A stretch of 64,000 nt of DNA from contig CP031518.1 of NCBI GenBank assembly GCA_017161305.1, forward strand, positions 2,666,001 to 2,730,000. Reading direction: 5' to 3'. Positions 45,285 to 55,040 of this stretch are shown piece by piece (position 1 is the first letter of the stretch; each line of letters starts with the position of its first letter). Below the pieces are notes generated by a model. The model had not been told where the DNA came from. It saw only the letters and a program-made list of their open reading frames with translations, and made no database searches. Origin of the DNA: Treponema ruminis. Lineage in GTDB: Bacteria > Spirochaetota > Spirochaetia > Treponematales > Treponemataceae. The position numbers were made by a program, and so were the translations under genes.

Positions 45285-47341
45285 CAGTATTCCTCCTTAT
45301 AGTCATTGGTCTCCTGTCCAGCTTCTTCTGTTTCCTCTGAGCTTTCCTCCGTTGTTTCGGGTTCTTCCTGCTTCTGTTCTTCGGTTTCTGCCGTATTGGA
45401 TGACGATGCGAGAATGTCATCCAGCACAGATGAGAAGAAGTCCTCGTTGTGATCAACTTCTTCCTTCATCTCTGTCTCTGCCTTGTTGAGTTCCTTCAGC
45501 TCAAGCGTGAACCTGTCGATGCTCCTGAGCTCCTCTTCAGTCAGTTCAGTCGGGAACTCAGGCTTGATGTTTCCGTCATGTGTGAATGGTTTGATGGTTG
45601 CCGGATGAACTGGTAGGTTAAGCTTCTCAGTGAAACGCTTGTCGGCATAATGCTGAACCTTCTTTCCGAGATATGGGTACATGCCAGGGCGGAAGATCAT
45701 CATCTCGTAGAGAGGAAGGTTGAGAATCTCCTCGGCTGTGAGAAGGCTGCGTCCCTGTTCGCTGGTGGATTCGCTGTAGCTCTCGACACCCTGCGATTTC
45801 CTGTTATGGCTGAAGGATGTCTTCTTCATGAGAAGAGTCTTCTTTCCAAGCAGTCTCTCAAAGTATTCTGTCGTCTCTGGAGCTGTTGCCTTGAGGTAGA
45901 CCTTCAGCTGGAAGTTGTCGAGGAGAGCCTTCGCTCCATCATGGCCGTAGTACTCGTCAAGCTGGGACACCGACTGTATGAACGCCATGATCTTTATGCC
46001 GTATGAGCGCACAAACGGAATCTGCTCGGCTATCGTCGTGAATTTCTTGAACTGGCTGAACTCATCAAGAAGGAGAAGCAGCTTGTGCCTGTGTTTCTGG
46101 TCACGTCCAAGGAATGACTTGAGGATCAGTGAGTAGATGAGCATGAACATCGGAGTGATGCGTTCTATCTGCTTCACGGGGATGCACATGTAGATGGATA
46201 TCGGCTTCTCTCCGTCCATGATGTCGTCGAGTGAGAAGTCGGAGTAGCTCAGAAGTTCAGCGGATGAAGAGTTCGAATAGACTCCGAGGTCTCCTTTGAC
46301 TGTTGAGATGTGTGTGACAAGCTGCTCTGCATTCTGCCCTGTAGCCATCTGGAAGAAGAGGGAAGCGTTGTTCTGCACCATGACTGCGACATCATGCAGA
46401 GGATCAGATTCAGGCACAGGATCATCGTCATATGCATTGAGTATGTTCTCGAAGATCGTCTCGTACTTCTCGCTTGTCATTATGAGTGATGCAGCTTCCG
46501 GAAGCGACTTCTTTTTTCCTTTGATCAGGACATGGCCGATCAGCATCTCAAGCATCATCCTCGGTGTCTTGTCCCAGTAGGCTTCCTTGCTCTGGTCGGG
46601 ATGGATCGAGAGACACATGTTCCCGATCTCGGCTATCGCCTCTGAAGTGCGAGGAATGAAGTCCAGCGGATTGATGTGGCATGGCTTGATATGTCTGGCC
46701 TTCGCTTCTTCAGCGTTGATTGTGGGATCGAAGTAGAAGACTTCGCTGAATGTGGAGCGGTATCCTGCTGTATAGTCGTATGATTCTCCCTTCGGATCCA
46801 CGACCATCACGCTTTCCTTCCATGTGAGGAGGGTGGGCATTATGACACCTACGCCCTTGCCGCTGCCCGTGGCTCCAACGATGATTGCATGGTATGCAGA
46901 GTTGTCTGATATGAGATTGCCGAATCTTGTTATCTCGAAGCTGTCGCTTCCCGTGATGACACCTTTTGCTTCACTGCTCTGTCCGAGAATCACACCTTCA
47001 GGATTCCTTGCTATCAGTCCGAGCATCTTCAGCTCCCTGGTAGTCGCCCACCTTGCAGTGCCGGATGAGTGCATGTTGCGGTTCCTGAAGTCGAGCACAG
47101 CCTTCCTGATTGCCTGGTACATGAAGACAAGCTGGACTGTGAAGAAGACGACTGTGACAAAAAGGAAGGCAATGACCTTGAATGAGATTCTCCTGAAGCC
47201 TGATCTTGCAGCCATACGGAACATGAAGACCACTCCAGAGATGGACACTGAAATCCTCTGGAACATGAACATGTTCATTGCAAGAAGGAGGACAAGTATG
47301 ATTATCACCTCAACGAGGACGAGAGCTGCTATCTTCTTCAT
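45281..47341 (-). CDS. virD4: conjugative coupling protein VirD4/TraG
   Basis: Couples the relaxosome to the secretion channel. Two or three hydrophobic segments lie in residues 1-80. The ATPase shows Walker A GATGSGKG (156-163), a KGESYDYTAGYRS block and Walker B LLLLLDEFSQFKKF. The 686-residue length is normal. The C-terminal 100 residues are strongly acidic (DEEVD- and TEEQKQEEPET-like), possibly for partner binding. It overlaps the relaxase gene end by 4 bases. Confidence 0.93.
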   Translation of the reverse strand: MKKIAALVLVEVIIILVLLLAMNMFMFQRISVSISGVVFMFRMAARSGFRRISFKVIAFLFVTVVFFTVQLVFMYQAIRKAVLDFRNRNMHSSGTARWATTRELKMLGLIARNPEGVILGQSSEAKGVITGSDSFEITRFGNLISDNSAYHAIIVGATGSGKGVGVIMPTLLTWKESVMVVDPKGESYDYTAGYRSTFSEVFYFDPTINAEEAKARHIKPCHINPLDFIPRTSEAIAEIGNMCLSIHPDQSKEAYWDKTPRMMLEMLIGHVLIKGKKKSLPEAASLIMTSEKYETIFENILNAYDDDPVPESDPLHDVAVMVQNNASLFFQMATGQNAEQLVTHISTVKGDLGVYSNSSSAELLSYSDFSLDDIMDGEKPISIYMCIPVKQIERITPMFMLIYSLILKSFLGRDQKHRHKLLLLLDEFSQFKKFTTIAEQIPFVRSYGIKIMAFIQSVSQLDEYYGHDGAKALLDNFQLKVYLKATAPETTEYFERLLGKKTLLMKKTSFSHNRKSQGVESYSESTSEQGRSLLTAEEILNLPLYEMMIFRPGMYPYLGKKVQHYADKRFTEKLNLPVHPATIKPFTHDGNIKPEFPTELTEEELRSIDRFTLELKELNKAETEMKEEVDHNEDFFSSVLDDILASSSNTAETEEQKQEEPETTEESSEETEEAGQETNDYKEEYW

Positions 47342-48660
47342 CGCTTCATCCCCCTTGGGTTATCTTCAGTGATCTTCACTACAGCTGTTCTGTAGCGCTT
47401 GTCCTTAGCCTCCTTCTCAGTGATTTCCGCACTCTTGCCATCTACACTCTCGGCAGAGGAGAGGGACATGTTCGTCTCTGTGTAGAAGAGCTTGTTCTCT
47501 GCTGTCTTCACGACAAGGCCGACTCTTTCCGAGTTGTCATCGACGATTGTGTGTCCGATGACCTTGCCGTCTATGCGTTCCTTGACTTCGCCTAATCCGA
47601 CGACCTCGATTTTCGTTCCATATATCTTCTCAAGCTGTCTGAAAGGCTCTGTCTTGGCAGTATCCATCAGCACTTCCTTCCAGGTGTATGGCTTGTAGCA
47701 TTTCCAGTAGCCGCCTTCCTTCCGGAATCCGGCTTCAGTGTTCTCTGAAAGAAATTCAAGGCGCTTGATCACAAGCTCCTGCTGCCATGGCGGAAGCTCT
47801 GCAAGCCTTGCTCTGCTGAGTATGAAAGAGTCTTCAGAAGAGGGGATGAAGAGTCCAGTGCCAGGATCCCTGGTGGCTCCAGCTATGATGTGGTCGATTC
47901 TTGCAAGCCCCTTCGTCTCAAGGCTGTTGTAGAAGGGGATCCTGTATTCATCGACGCTTCTTCGCCCAAGCTTCTTCGTTGCAATCCTCTGACATTCCTC
48001 CCTGAGCCCATGGCTGATGAAATCCTTGTCGAGAACAAGAGGCGCATCCCATGAAAGTCCGTCTCCTGAAGTTCTACTGATCATGATGTGGGCATGGGGA
48101 TGCTCCGTATTGTCATGGAAGACGGCAGCCCATTTGAGATGATGTCTGGTATGAAGCTGGATGAAGGATACGATTTTTCTGATGTAATTATCTGTGAGGA
48201 TTTCTGGATCTTCTGGAGACACCATGATCTTGAACACAGCATCATCCTTGAACTGTTCCTTCAATTCCTCCTTTGTAAGGCCTGTGTATTTCTCGTTGAA
48301 TGCGAGACTGTCATCGAAGCGGAGGAAATACTCGATGCACTCGGCAGTATTGGTCTGGATCCTCTGCTTCATTTCGGCACTGACATTTCCTTTTCTGAAG
48401 GTCTTGTAGCTGACCTTTACTATCACAGAGCGGTCATATGTGCGTTTTGAGGCTATCGTTGAAGGATAGGGATAGGTTGTCTTCACAGCCTTGCCGGATA
48501 TCCCTTCATGGCGTGTGTTGTGGTGAGAGAAGAACGTATTCCAGAAGATCGTGCTTCTGATTTCATACTCCCTCTTCTCCTTTGAAAGAACCTTGCGTTG
48601 GATTTTCCTGAGCATGACGAGATCGACCAGGCTGTGTTCATCTTCACGTCTTTGAACCAT
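47338..48660 (-). CDS. conjugative relaxase, VirD2/RlxS type (MOBP)
   Basis: Nicks one strand at oriT and carries it into the recipient. The metal-binding histidine triad HPHAH is at residues 187-191, after MVSPEDPEILTDNYIRK, the usual FIVSPED block. By alignment of motif I the catalytic tyrosine is probably Y111 (ECIEYFLRF). The region around residues 200-300 (RIATKKLGRRS, LETKGLARIDHIIA) fits the DUF3363 part of VirD2/RlxS relaxases. It lies between virB6 and virD4, inside the transfer operon. The nic site was not found. Confidence 0.85.
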   Translation of the reverse strand: MVQRREDEHSLVDLVMLRKIQRKVLSKEKREYEIRSTIFWNTFFSHHNTRHEGISGKAVKTTYPYPSTIASKRTYDRSVIVKVSYKTFRKGNVSAEMKQRIQTNTAECIEYFLRFDDSLAFNEKYTGLTKEELKEQFKDDAVFKIMVSPEDPEILTDNYIRKIVSFIQLHTRHHLKWAAVFHDNTEHPHAHIMISRTSGDGLSWDAPLVLDKDFISHGLREECQRIATKKLGRRSVDEYRIPFYNSLETKGLARIDHIIAGATRDPGTGLFIPSSEDSFILSRARLAELPPWQQELVIKRLEFLSENTEAGFRKEGGYWKCYKPYTWKEVLMDTAKTEPFRQLEKIYGTKIEVVGLGEVKERIDGKVIGHTIVDDNSERVGLVVKTAENKLFYTETNMSLSSAESVDGKSAEITEKEAKDKRYRTAVVKITEDNPRGMKR

Positions 48661-48669
48661 CCTGACCTC

Positions 48670-49854
48670 CTATCCATCCACCCTGCGGTGTTTGCTGGTG
48701 TTGACTTCCGGAAGCGTTGTCGGAGTGCTTGTCGTAGTCTCCTGTTTTGGTCTTCCAGCTCTTCCGAAGATGCGCCCGAAGATTCCTCCGATGCTGCCTG
48801 TGACAGCTGCCACGGCAGCTCCGATTCCAGCCGCCGCAACACCAATCGACTTTGCGCCCATCATGGTCACGAAATGCGATCCTACGGTCTCCATCGTCGG
48901 TGTGCCCGTGATGAGCCCGAGGGCGATTGAAGGAGCCTTGATCAGGAGATAGCAGTAAGTGATGACCGTGATTATCGAGAAGACAAGTCCTGTCATGATC
49001 TCCCCGTAGGGAAGGCTTGTCCCGTTTGTGTCTATGGCAAGGATGAATGATGAGAGAGTCGGCTCAAGAAGCTCAGGAATGAGGTTCACGAGGTATACGA
49101 TCACGAAGAGTTTCAGGCCTTGTCCGAACAGCACTGGCCATACGCCTTTTCCCAGGAACTTCGTAGGTTCGAAGATCTGGAATGGAAGGCAGAATGTTCC
49201 GATTATCAGAAGAAGTCCGAACTCGATGAGCCAGAGGCTGATGTTGATCAGTGCAAACGAGAGGACAACGAGAAGTATGATTTCGACGATGTAGGCACAG
49301 ATGAGGAAAAAGTAATACGGAATGCATTGCAGGAATGCGATGACCGGGCCGGTGATGCCGCTGAAGAGTCCTCCGTCCCCAGCGCTGCTCTGGAGGTAGA
49401 GTATGTAGTTGTTGATTGCCTGTATGACGCTTTCGATAGGTGCAAAGCATGTGAGAGCCGATGACGATATCTCGCTCGGTGTGACGATGTATCCGACGCC
49501 ATATGCAGACGGATCGTTCCTTGATGTCGCATCGGCTGCCGTGTATCCGGCTGTGGAGAAAAGTGTCTTTATCCCGTCAACAAACCAGTCGAGGTTGTTG
49601 ATGAAAAGAATCGTGATGATGACAAGGAAAAACTTCATGAGGATCTCTGGAAGGCTCATGTTCTGCTGGAGGATGCACCTGATTGCAACCCATAGAACCT
49701 CGAAGATGAGAAGGAAGGATAGGAGCAGAGGAACGATTCCCCTGTCGTCAATCAGATTGTCGAACGAGTCCTGGAACCGGAGGTTGAATGCCATGTAAAG
49801 GGAGTCGAAGAGGTATCCGATTCTCAGGAGGAGTCCACGTATCACGCTGCTCAT
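48670..49854 (-). CDS. virB6: type IV secretion membrane protein VirB6/TrbL
   Basis: Polytopic inner-membrane channel component, 394 residues. About seven to eight hydrophobic segments (LLLSFLLIFEVLWVAIRCIL, FLQCIPYYFFLICAYIVEIILL, IGTFCLPFQIFEPTKFLGKG) match TrbL. A Gly/Ala-rich helix (GVAAAGIGAAVAAVTGSIGG) and a short polar tail end it. It overlaps virB4 by 4 bases and precedes the relaxase gene by 9. Confidence 0.85.
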   Translation of the reverse strand: MSSVIRGLLLRIGYLFDSLYMAFNLRFQDSFDNLIDDRGIVPLLLSFLLIFEVLWVAIRCILQQNMSLPEILMKFFLVIITILFINNLDWFVDGIKTLFSTAGYTAADATSRNDPSAYGVGYIVTPSEISSSALTCFAPIESVIQAINNYILYLQSSAGDGGLFSGITGPVIAFLQCIPYYFFLICAYIVEIILLVVLSFALINISLWLIEFGLLLIIGTFCLPFQIFEPTKFLGKGVWPVLFGQGLKLFVIVYLVNLIPELLEPTLSSFILAIDTNGTSLPYGEIMTGLVFSIITVITYCYLLIKAPSIALGLITGTPTMETVGSHFVTMMGAKSIGVAAAGIGAAVAAVTGSIGGIFGRIFGRAGRPKQETTTSTPTTLPEVNTSKHRRVDG

Positions 49855-52181
49855 CTTGACACCTCCTTCCTCTTTCTCGGACTAAGGTATCCAAGCTGTT
49901 CAGGAGTAATGCAGAAATCGACTACGGCATTGCCGTCAGGCTGCATGATGTAGTAGTCCTTCTTTGCCCGCATGATCTCTGGATTGCTCACAATCTGGAT
50001 GTCGTTCTCGGAAAGTCCTATTCCTGTATAGAGTGGCTTTAGTACATCGCTTCCAGCCTCTTCGTTTGGGAGGATTATCTTCGTGTAACAGTTCGTTACG
50101 ACAGAATCCACAAGAGCCGAGAAGTCTGTTATCTCCTGGGTTGCCATCACGACGAATACGTTGTATTTGCGAAGCGTCTTGAGCCATGTGACGATGAAGT
50201 TCTTGAAGACAGGATGCTTCATGAAGACCCAGGCTTCATCGAGGATGAGGAGGGTCGGATCCCTTCTCTCGAAAAGCTCGTTGAGCTGCCCGATTATGTA
50301 TGTCAGAGCTGGGATGATTGCCTCATCTCCCATCTCCATCAGCTCACCCATCTCGATTGATGTCAGGCGTGGCCATGCAGATGGATTGAGTGTATCCTCA
50401 TCCGCATCGAAAAGACTGCCCCATGTGCCACCTTCCGTATAGTTTTCGAGTGCAGCCACGAACTCCGAGGCATGATTCCTGCCCTGAAGATGCTCCTTGT
50501 AGATCGAGAGGTATTCCATCCCCTCGACAAGATCCATGAGCGATTGGAGCATGTTGTTCCTGTCGGTTGCTGACAGTGTTACATTCTGCACTCCTGCGAT
50601 GCTGGAGAGGAATCTCATGCAGCGCTCAGGGTTGCTCTTTGCATTCCTTAGAGGCTGGAATGTCGTCTCATCAAGTCCAGGATGATAGCAGACTCCGCCG
50701 TTTGCCTTGACGAACGGAAAGCTCGTGCAGCCCTTGTCGAAGTAGATGACACGGGATCCTGGATACTTCAGCCAGCATGATGCGAGGAAGCAGAGAAGCA
50801 CAGATTTTCCGCTTCCTGTCGGGCCGAGTATGAATGTGTGTCCTGTATCGCCATTCTCAGCCTCACCATTGAGGTTGAGATAGTAGTAGTCGTTGTTTGA
50901 GAGAAGCCCCACGGCATTTGGAAGTCCGCAGCCAGTGAGCTGCTTGAGGAAGTGGTTTGTCCTGCCTCCATGGTATGGGCTTGAGAGGGACAGCATGCTT
51001 GCCACGTTGCCTGTGGAAAGGAACTGCCGCCTTACATTTGATTCGACGGATCCTGGAAGCGATGAGATCCAGGCAGCAAATAAGTTGGTTTCTTCGTTTA
51101 CATGTACAAGCCCGTTCTGGGCAAAGATCATCTGTACAGACTGAGAGATCCGCTTCAGCTCATGTTCCGTGTCGGCCTCTATGACAATAAGTCCGGAGTA
51201 GTAGCCGAAGTTCACATAGGTGCCGTTGTCATTGAGGGCAAGCTGGCATTCGTCGAAGTCCTTCACGGCATCCTGATCCAGGAGAGTGATGGACGAGTTG
51301 AACATGGTGCTTGCGACAAGATCACGAGCCGAGTAGCTTCTCGACTGGAACTGGCGGCGCAGTGTGTCGAGTATCTTCTTGGCGCTTTCAGGGCTCTTTG
51401 AGATGAATCTTGTGACCCATCTTATGTTGCCCTTGATTGTCTGGAGGCTTGTGAGCATCTCCGGAAGCGTCATGTCCGGAAAGTCATAGACTGCAACGAC
51501 AGCAATGTACTTCTCTCCGAGTTTCAGAGGAACAAGTGTCTCATCAATGTCATCGTCTGCAAGCACCCATGAAAGGTTCACTGAAGCTCCGCTGGGCTCT
51601 TTGATGTCATACTTCTTCGTCGATATCATCGAATGGAGGTAGGTGCAGATCTCATCGTTGTCAAGCTGTCTCACATCCATGTCCACAGCTTGGAATCTTC
51701 CCTTCAGGTCGATGATCAGCGACTTCAGCTTCTCAATGGATGCTTCCGTGAATCCGTATTTCGTCGTTGCTGGCTTGTAGCAGAGTGTGAGGATGCGCCT
51801 TGTCGTGAATTCGATTCCTTTGCTCTGGAAGAACTCTGTACGTAACCTCTCGATTTCCGAGTCGATTTCAAGTGACGATGAAGTCACCATCGGCTCATAG
51901 AGAGGCGACAGAGGTTTCATCTTCTGAAATTCATACCAGATGGCAGTGTCATCCGGCAGGCTCATGAGGAAGCGGTTGAATGCTCCGGTGAGTGCATCAT
52001 CGTAGTCCGCAGAATAGTAGTCGCCATGGCTTTCGAACTCGAAGAAGGCAAGCAGATATGAGTTCTTCGTCACGACTATGCCTTCATCGTAAAAATACAT
52101 CCAGCTGACATATTCCGGGAGAGAAGGCTTTACAGACTTAAGAGTTTTCAGCTGTGTCAGAGATTTCTTCCATGACTTCAT
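49851..52181 (-). CDS. virB4: type IV secretion ATPase VirB4/TrbE
   Basis: Main energising ATPase of pilus assembly, 776 residues. Walker A GPTGSGKSVLLC and the ILDEAWVFMK Walker B lie in the C-terminal half; the N-terminal half has the CagE/TrbE domain (MYFYDEGIVVTKNSYLLAFF). I start at 52181, where AAGGAGG is 7 bases upstream; an earlier in-frame ATG at 52229 lies deeper in virB3. It overlaps the virB3 reading frame by 44 bases. Confidence 0.93.
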   Translation of the reverse strand: MKSWKKSLTQLKTLKSVKPSLPEYVSWMYFYDEGIVVTKNSYLLAFFEFESHGDYYSADYDDALTGAFNRFLMSLPDDTAIWYEFQKMKPLSPLYEPMVTSSSLEIDSEIERLRTEFFQSKGIEFTTRRILTLCYKPATTKYGFTEASIEKLKSLIIDLKGRFQAVDMDVRQLDNDEICTYLHSMISTKKYDIKEPSGASVNLSWVLADDDIDETLVPLKLGEKYIAVVAVYDFPDMTLPEMLTSLQTIKGNIRWVTRFISKSPESAKKILDTLRRQFQSRSYSARDLVASTMFNSSITLLDQDAVKDFDECQLALNDNGTYVNFGYYSGLIVIEADTEHELKRISQSVQMIFAQNGLVHVNEETNLFAAWISSLPGSVESNVRRQFLSTGNVASMLSLSSPYHGGRTNHFLKQLTGCGLPNAVGLLSNNDYYYLNLNGEAENGDTGHTFILGPTGSGKSVLLCFLASCWLKYPGSRVIYFDKGCTSFPFVKANGGVCYHPGLDETTFQPLRNAKSNPERCMRFLSSIAGVQNVTLSATDRNNMLQSLMDLVEGMEYLSIYKEHLQGRNHASEFVAALENYTEGGTWGSLFDADEDTLNPSAWPRLTSIEMGELMEMGDEAIIPALTYIIGQLNELFERRDPTLLILDEAWVFMKHPVFKNFIVTWLKTLRKYNVFVVMATQEITDFSALVDSVVTNCYTKIILPNEEAGSDVLKPLYTGIGLSENDIQIVSNPEIMRAKKDYYIMQPDGNAVVDFCITPEQLGYLSPRKRKEVSR

Positions 52182-52437
52182 CTGATTTCCTCCTTGGTCT
52201 TGAAGTCTTCCCACTGAGTCCTGCCACATCCATCAGGATGGCTAGGAAATACTGATCCTTCCTGTAACATCTCGCTGCAATGACATGGACTGGGATCACC
52301 AGCAGAATGAGCGCGTAGAGTCTCAATGCGATGAAGATCACCACGGTGATGATTTCTGCGAACAGGAAGAGAAGGGGTACGCCGCCCATGAAGAGCGGCT
52401 TGTACAATGATCGGAACACCGGATACTTCGTCATCAT
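52138..52437 (-). CDS. virB3: type IV secretion protein VirB3/TrbD
   Basis: Small inner-membrane protein of 99 residues with two close hydrophobic segments (GVPLLFLFAEIITVVIFIAL, LYALILLVIPVHVIAA) after a short PVFRSLYKPLFMGG lead, the classical TrbD look. It lies between virB2 and virB4, its usual place, and overlaps both reading frames. Confidence 0.87.
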   Translation of the reverse strand: MMTKYPVFRSLYKPLFMGGVPLLFLFAEIITVVIFIALRLYALILLVIPVHVIAARCYRKDQYFLAILMDVAGLSGKTSRPRRKSDEVMEEISDTAENS

Positions 52438-52787
52438 CAGGCTCCGGTATCTCCGAGTGATGAACCGAAGATTGTCTCGACAAGAGTTGGTGCGATGATG
52501 AGGACGACTCCTCCCATTGCCATGACTCCGATTGCCTTCCAGTCTTCAGGTGCGATGTTCTTCTTGATGATCGCCTTCACTGCCCATGTGCCAAGGGAAA
52601 GGACAAGAAGTCCTGCTCCGATTGCCATGAGGATGGATCGGATTGTGTCGAGATACGCTGTGATTCCAAGGTCATCACCTGCTGCAAAGAGCATCTTCGA
52701 CATGGATGCCGTGACAGTTGCGGTCATGGCCAGGAATCTTCTCGACGTTGGTGATAGAGAGTTCACCGCTCTGTTTTCTTTCTTCAT
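52437..52787 (-). CDS. virB2: conjugative pilin VirB2/TrbC
   Basis: Major pilus subunit precursor of 116 residues. A long leader (about 36 residues) ends near MLFAAGDD, a plausible cleavage site, followed by two hydrophobic helices (ILMAIGAGLLVLSLGTWAVK, AIGVMAMGGVVLIIAPTLVE) joined by a short charged loop. Whether the peptide is cyclised, as in RP4 TrbC, cannot be told. The gene overlaps virB3 by a base. Confidence 0.87.
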   Translation of the reverse strand: MKKENRAVNSLSPTSRRFLAMTATVTASMSKMLFAAGDDLGITAYLDTIRSILMAIGAGLLVLSLGTWAVKAIIKKNIAPEDWKAIGVMAMGGVVLIIAPTLVETIFGSSLGDTGA

Positions 52788-53101
52788 ATCAGTACCTCAC
52801 TGTTTTCATTCGCCTCGGTGGTATCTTCCGAAGCATTAAGATTCACGTTGTCTCCGTTGATTCCCCGGATCATATGTGGATTGCTTGCCGTCTCTTTCAG
52901 GCTTTCGATAAGCATCTCACGTGCCTCTTCTGCACGCTGCTCAAGCTCATATGATTCAAGTCCTGTTTCCTCCGCTGTCACTGGCCTGTCTTCGAAAGTC
53001 TTCTCCTCGCTACGAAGCTCTTCCTCATTGCAGCTGGTGAGAATCAGAAGCGGATAGATGATTGCGGAAAGGATGAGAAGTGAAAGAAATATGTGTTTCA
53101 T
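52784..53101 (-). CDS. small lipoprotein, VirB7-like by position
   Basis: 105 residues with signal peptide and lipobox LLTSC, then an acidic, mostly helical region without cysteines. Its place between virB5 and virB2 and its lipid anchor suggest VirB7/TrbK-like roles (core-complex lipoprotein or entry exclusion). No sequence family is recognised, so this is inference from context. It overlaps the pilin gene by 4 bases. Confidence 0.6.
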   Translation of the reverse strand: MKHIFLSLLILSAIIYPLLILTSCNEEELRSEEKTFEDRPVTAEETGLESYELEQRAEEAREMLIESLKETASNPHMIRGINGDNVNLNASEDTTEANENSEVLI

Positions 53102-53161
53102 TAAACCTCCTGGTTATTGGTTTGCTGGTTTATGGATTTATTGATTTCAATAAAGCTGTAT

Positions 53162-54022
53162 TCACATGCCCCTTATCCTTGAGGGGTCACGTTCCTCGAT
53201 GGAGTCTTCGACATCCACGCTTTCAGCCAGCGTCTCGGAATCCTCGTTCACACTCTCCGCATACTCGTTGTCGGCAATCATCTTGCCGAGCAGTTCCTGT
53301 AGGACGGTCATTGATGCAGATAGCGATTCAAGCTGTTCCTGCGACACTTCGGCGTTGTCATCGGTGAGGGCATCATATGTATCAGCGAGTGCATTTGTGG
53401 TCTGTTCGATGGCCTCTGATGCGACTGTCCCTTCGGTCTGGGCAGAGGAGCCTCCGGTGAGAATTGTTCCTGCCTGATCTCCCTTGTTCTCAGCGCTTTC
53501 AACCTGTTCTTCGCCTTCTTCAGCCCTCTGTTTCTTGTTGTCGATGGTTGCCGCCTTGATATCTGCATGCAGGGACATCGTGTCTGTGGAGATGTCGGTG
53601 ATGTCGTCATAGAGTCTTGTGAGGTCTCTTGGGGAGAATTCACCTGACGAGACAAGATCTGCAATGTCGAATCCTGTATCCGTGAGAGTCGTCGAAAGAT
53701 CTGAGACTCCATCGAGCCAGCCTACAGAGATGTTGTAGCGGCCAAGCGTGTTGTCGAGTCTGCCGACTGCTCCGTTTATGCCTCCGAGGATGTTCTCAAG
53801 ATCCCCGTCCTCGAATGCCTTGTAGAGCTGTTGCCAGCGCTTGAGCTCGTTCTCCCAGTTCTTGATCTCATTGGCGATCTGCTGACCATCCTGGGTGTAT
53901 CCGAGTATCTCCTGTAGATATCCAGTGAGGTCGAAAGTCGGGAATCCGGCTCCTGCTGAAAGAGGCAGGGCTGAAAATGCAATCAGCAGAATCGCTGCAA
54001 GAATCCTATGTCGTCTCTTCAT
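53162..54022 (-). CDS. virB5: type IV secretion protein VirB5/TrbJ
   Basis: Minor pilus component exported to the periplasm, 286 residues. Signal peptide RILAAILLIAFSALPLSAGA; mature protein begins GFPTFDLTGYLQEILGYTQD, like TrbJ's predicted N-terminus. Long helices (IANEIKNWENELKRWQQLYK) and an acidic tail follow. The start at 54022 has AAAGGAGG 9 bases upstream. It is followed by 60 bases of gap before the VirB7-like gene, the largest gap in the secretion block. Confidence 0.78.
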   Translation of the reverse strand: MKRRHRILAAILLIAFSALPLSAGAGFPTFDLTGYLQEILGYTQDGQQIANEIKNWENELKRWQQLYKAFEDGDLENILGGINGAVGRLDNTLGRYNISVGWLDGVSDLSTTLTDTGFDIADLVSSGEFSPRDLTRLYDDITDISTDTMSLHADIKAATIDNKKQRAEEGEEQVESAENKGDQAGTILTGGSSAQTEGTVASEAIEQTTNALADTYDALTDDNAEVSQEQLESLSASMTVLQELLGKMIADNEYAESVNEDSETLAESVDVEDSIEERDPSRIRGM

Positions 54023-54347
54023 CTGTCTTCTCCTCCTTTTCCGCAGTTCCTTCATCATCCTTTTCCGGTTCACTCTTCCTCACGTTTCTCACGATGCAGC
54101 CGAAGATGATGAGGCCTACTATCGCAGACTGGACGTAGAGTCCGGCTTTACCTGGAAGAGATGTGGAGAGGAATATCACGAGAAGTCCGGCAGCGCAGAT
54201 GAGAAGGAAACGATTCTCTTCAAGGTTCCAGAGTTCCTTCATTGCTGTCTTGAAATCACGTTTTGCCTTCTTTGGTTGCTCGCTCTGCCGAGGCTGTGCA
54301 GCAGCTCTCTGAGCCTTGCGTTTCTTCTTCTGCTGGTGCTCAGACAT
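54006..54347 (-). CDS. small two-helix membrane protein (113 aa)
   Basis: Not recognised. A basic N-terminal 40 residues (KKKRKAQRAAAQ) precede two hydrophobic segments (FLLICAAGLLVIFLSTSLPG, LYVQSAIVGLIIFGCIV) and an acidic C-terminal tail. The stop overlaps the start of virB5 by 17 bases. It is probably an accessory of the secretion system. Confidence 0.6.
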   Translation of the reverse strand: MSEHQQKKKRKAQRAAAQPRQSEQPKKAKRDFKTAMKELWNLEENRFLLICAAGLLVIFLSTSLPGKAGLYVQSAIVGLIIFGCIVRNVRKSEPEKDDEGTAEKEEKTDEETT

Positions 54348-54690
54348 CTGATTCTCCCTGGACGAGGATTCCCATCCTTCTGCCGTAATCGAGGAAGACT
54401 GCGTTCATCGCAGTCATCTGATCCATGGTCTCTTCAAGCGTTGTCTGGACGCTTTCAGTGCCGGATGAAAGGGAATCTGCGATTGCATCGAGATTCATGT
54501 TGATGGTCTCCAGCTGTGCTGAGATCCTCTGGTGGTAATCAGCCTCTGTTGCCGTGAACTCCGTGATTTCTGACAGCGCAGCCTCTGCTCCAATCCTCAC
54601 TGACGTGTATACGGCACAGAATGAGAGCGATATGAAGATGAGTCCTATTGCGATGAGCTTCTTGCCCTCATCAGAAATTCTCTTCGTCAT
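54340..54690 (-). CDS. single-pass membrane protein with coiled coil (116 aa)
   Basis: Not recognised. One hydrophobic segment near residues 10-30 (LIAIGLIFISLSFCAVYTSV) and a helical region with heptad-like spacing (QRISAQLETINMNLDAIADS, TTLEETMDQMTAMNAVFL). It overlaps the ssb and the next gene by 8-20 bases, so it belongs to the transfer operon. Confidence 0.6.
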   Translation of the reverse strand: MTKRISDEGKKLIAIGLIFISLSFCAVYTSVRIGAEAALSEITEFTATEADYHQRISAQLETINMNLDAIADSLSSGTESVQTTLEETMDQMTAMNAVFLDYGRRMGILVQGESDV

Positions 54691-55030
54691 TGCCGTCTGC
54701 GCCCTCCCTTGTGCCTGATGAAGGTTGTTTCGTGGATCCTTTGAGGCAGATGTCTGTCGGGACGATTCTGAGATAGCTCTTCTCGCCGGATTGCGATTTC
54801 TTCTGCTGTACGGATCCTACAATCACGACTCCTGCTCCTTTCTTCAGAAAGGCGTTTGCGAAGTCCATATGGCGCTTCTCGAAGCAGTAGACGGAAAAGT
54901 AGTTTGTGAGGTTCTGCTCTATGTTCACTGCCACCGAGAACGTGACGTATTCACGGCCTTCCTTGCTCTTCTTCAGAGCAGGATCCTCTGTGAGGTTTCC
55001 TGATATGACTGATTTCCAGATGTCGAACAC
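54671..55030 (-). CDS. ssb: single-stranded DNA-binding protein
   Basis: 119-residue OB-fold protein. VISGNLTEDPALKKSKEGRE and VTFSVAVNIEQNLTNYFSVY match the N-terminal strands of SSB, and KGAGVVIVGSVQQKKSQ and YLRIVPTDICLKG follow. The tail is Gly/Asp/Glu-rich but ends NDEENF rather than the standard DDDIPF; the terminal Phe is kept. It probably coats transferred single-stranded DNA or aids plasmid replication. Confidence 0.82.
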   Translation of the reverse strand: MFDIWKSVISGNLTEDPALKKSKEGREYVTFSVAVNIEQNLTNYFSVYCFEKRHMDFANAFLKKGAGVVIVGSVQQKKSQSGEKSYLRIVPTDICLKGSTKQPSSGTREGADGNDEENF

Positions 55031-55040
55031 TTTTTCCTCC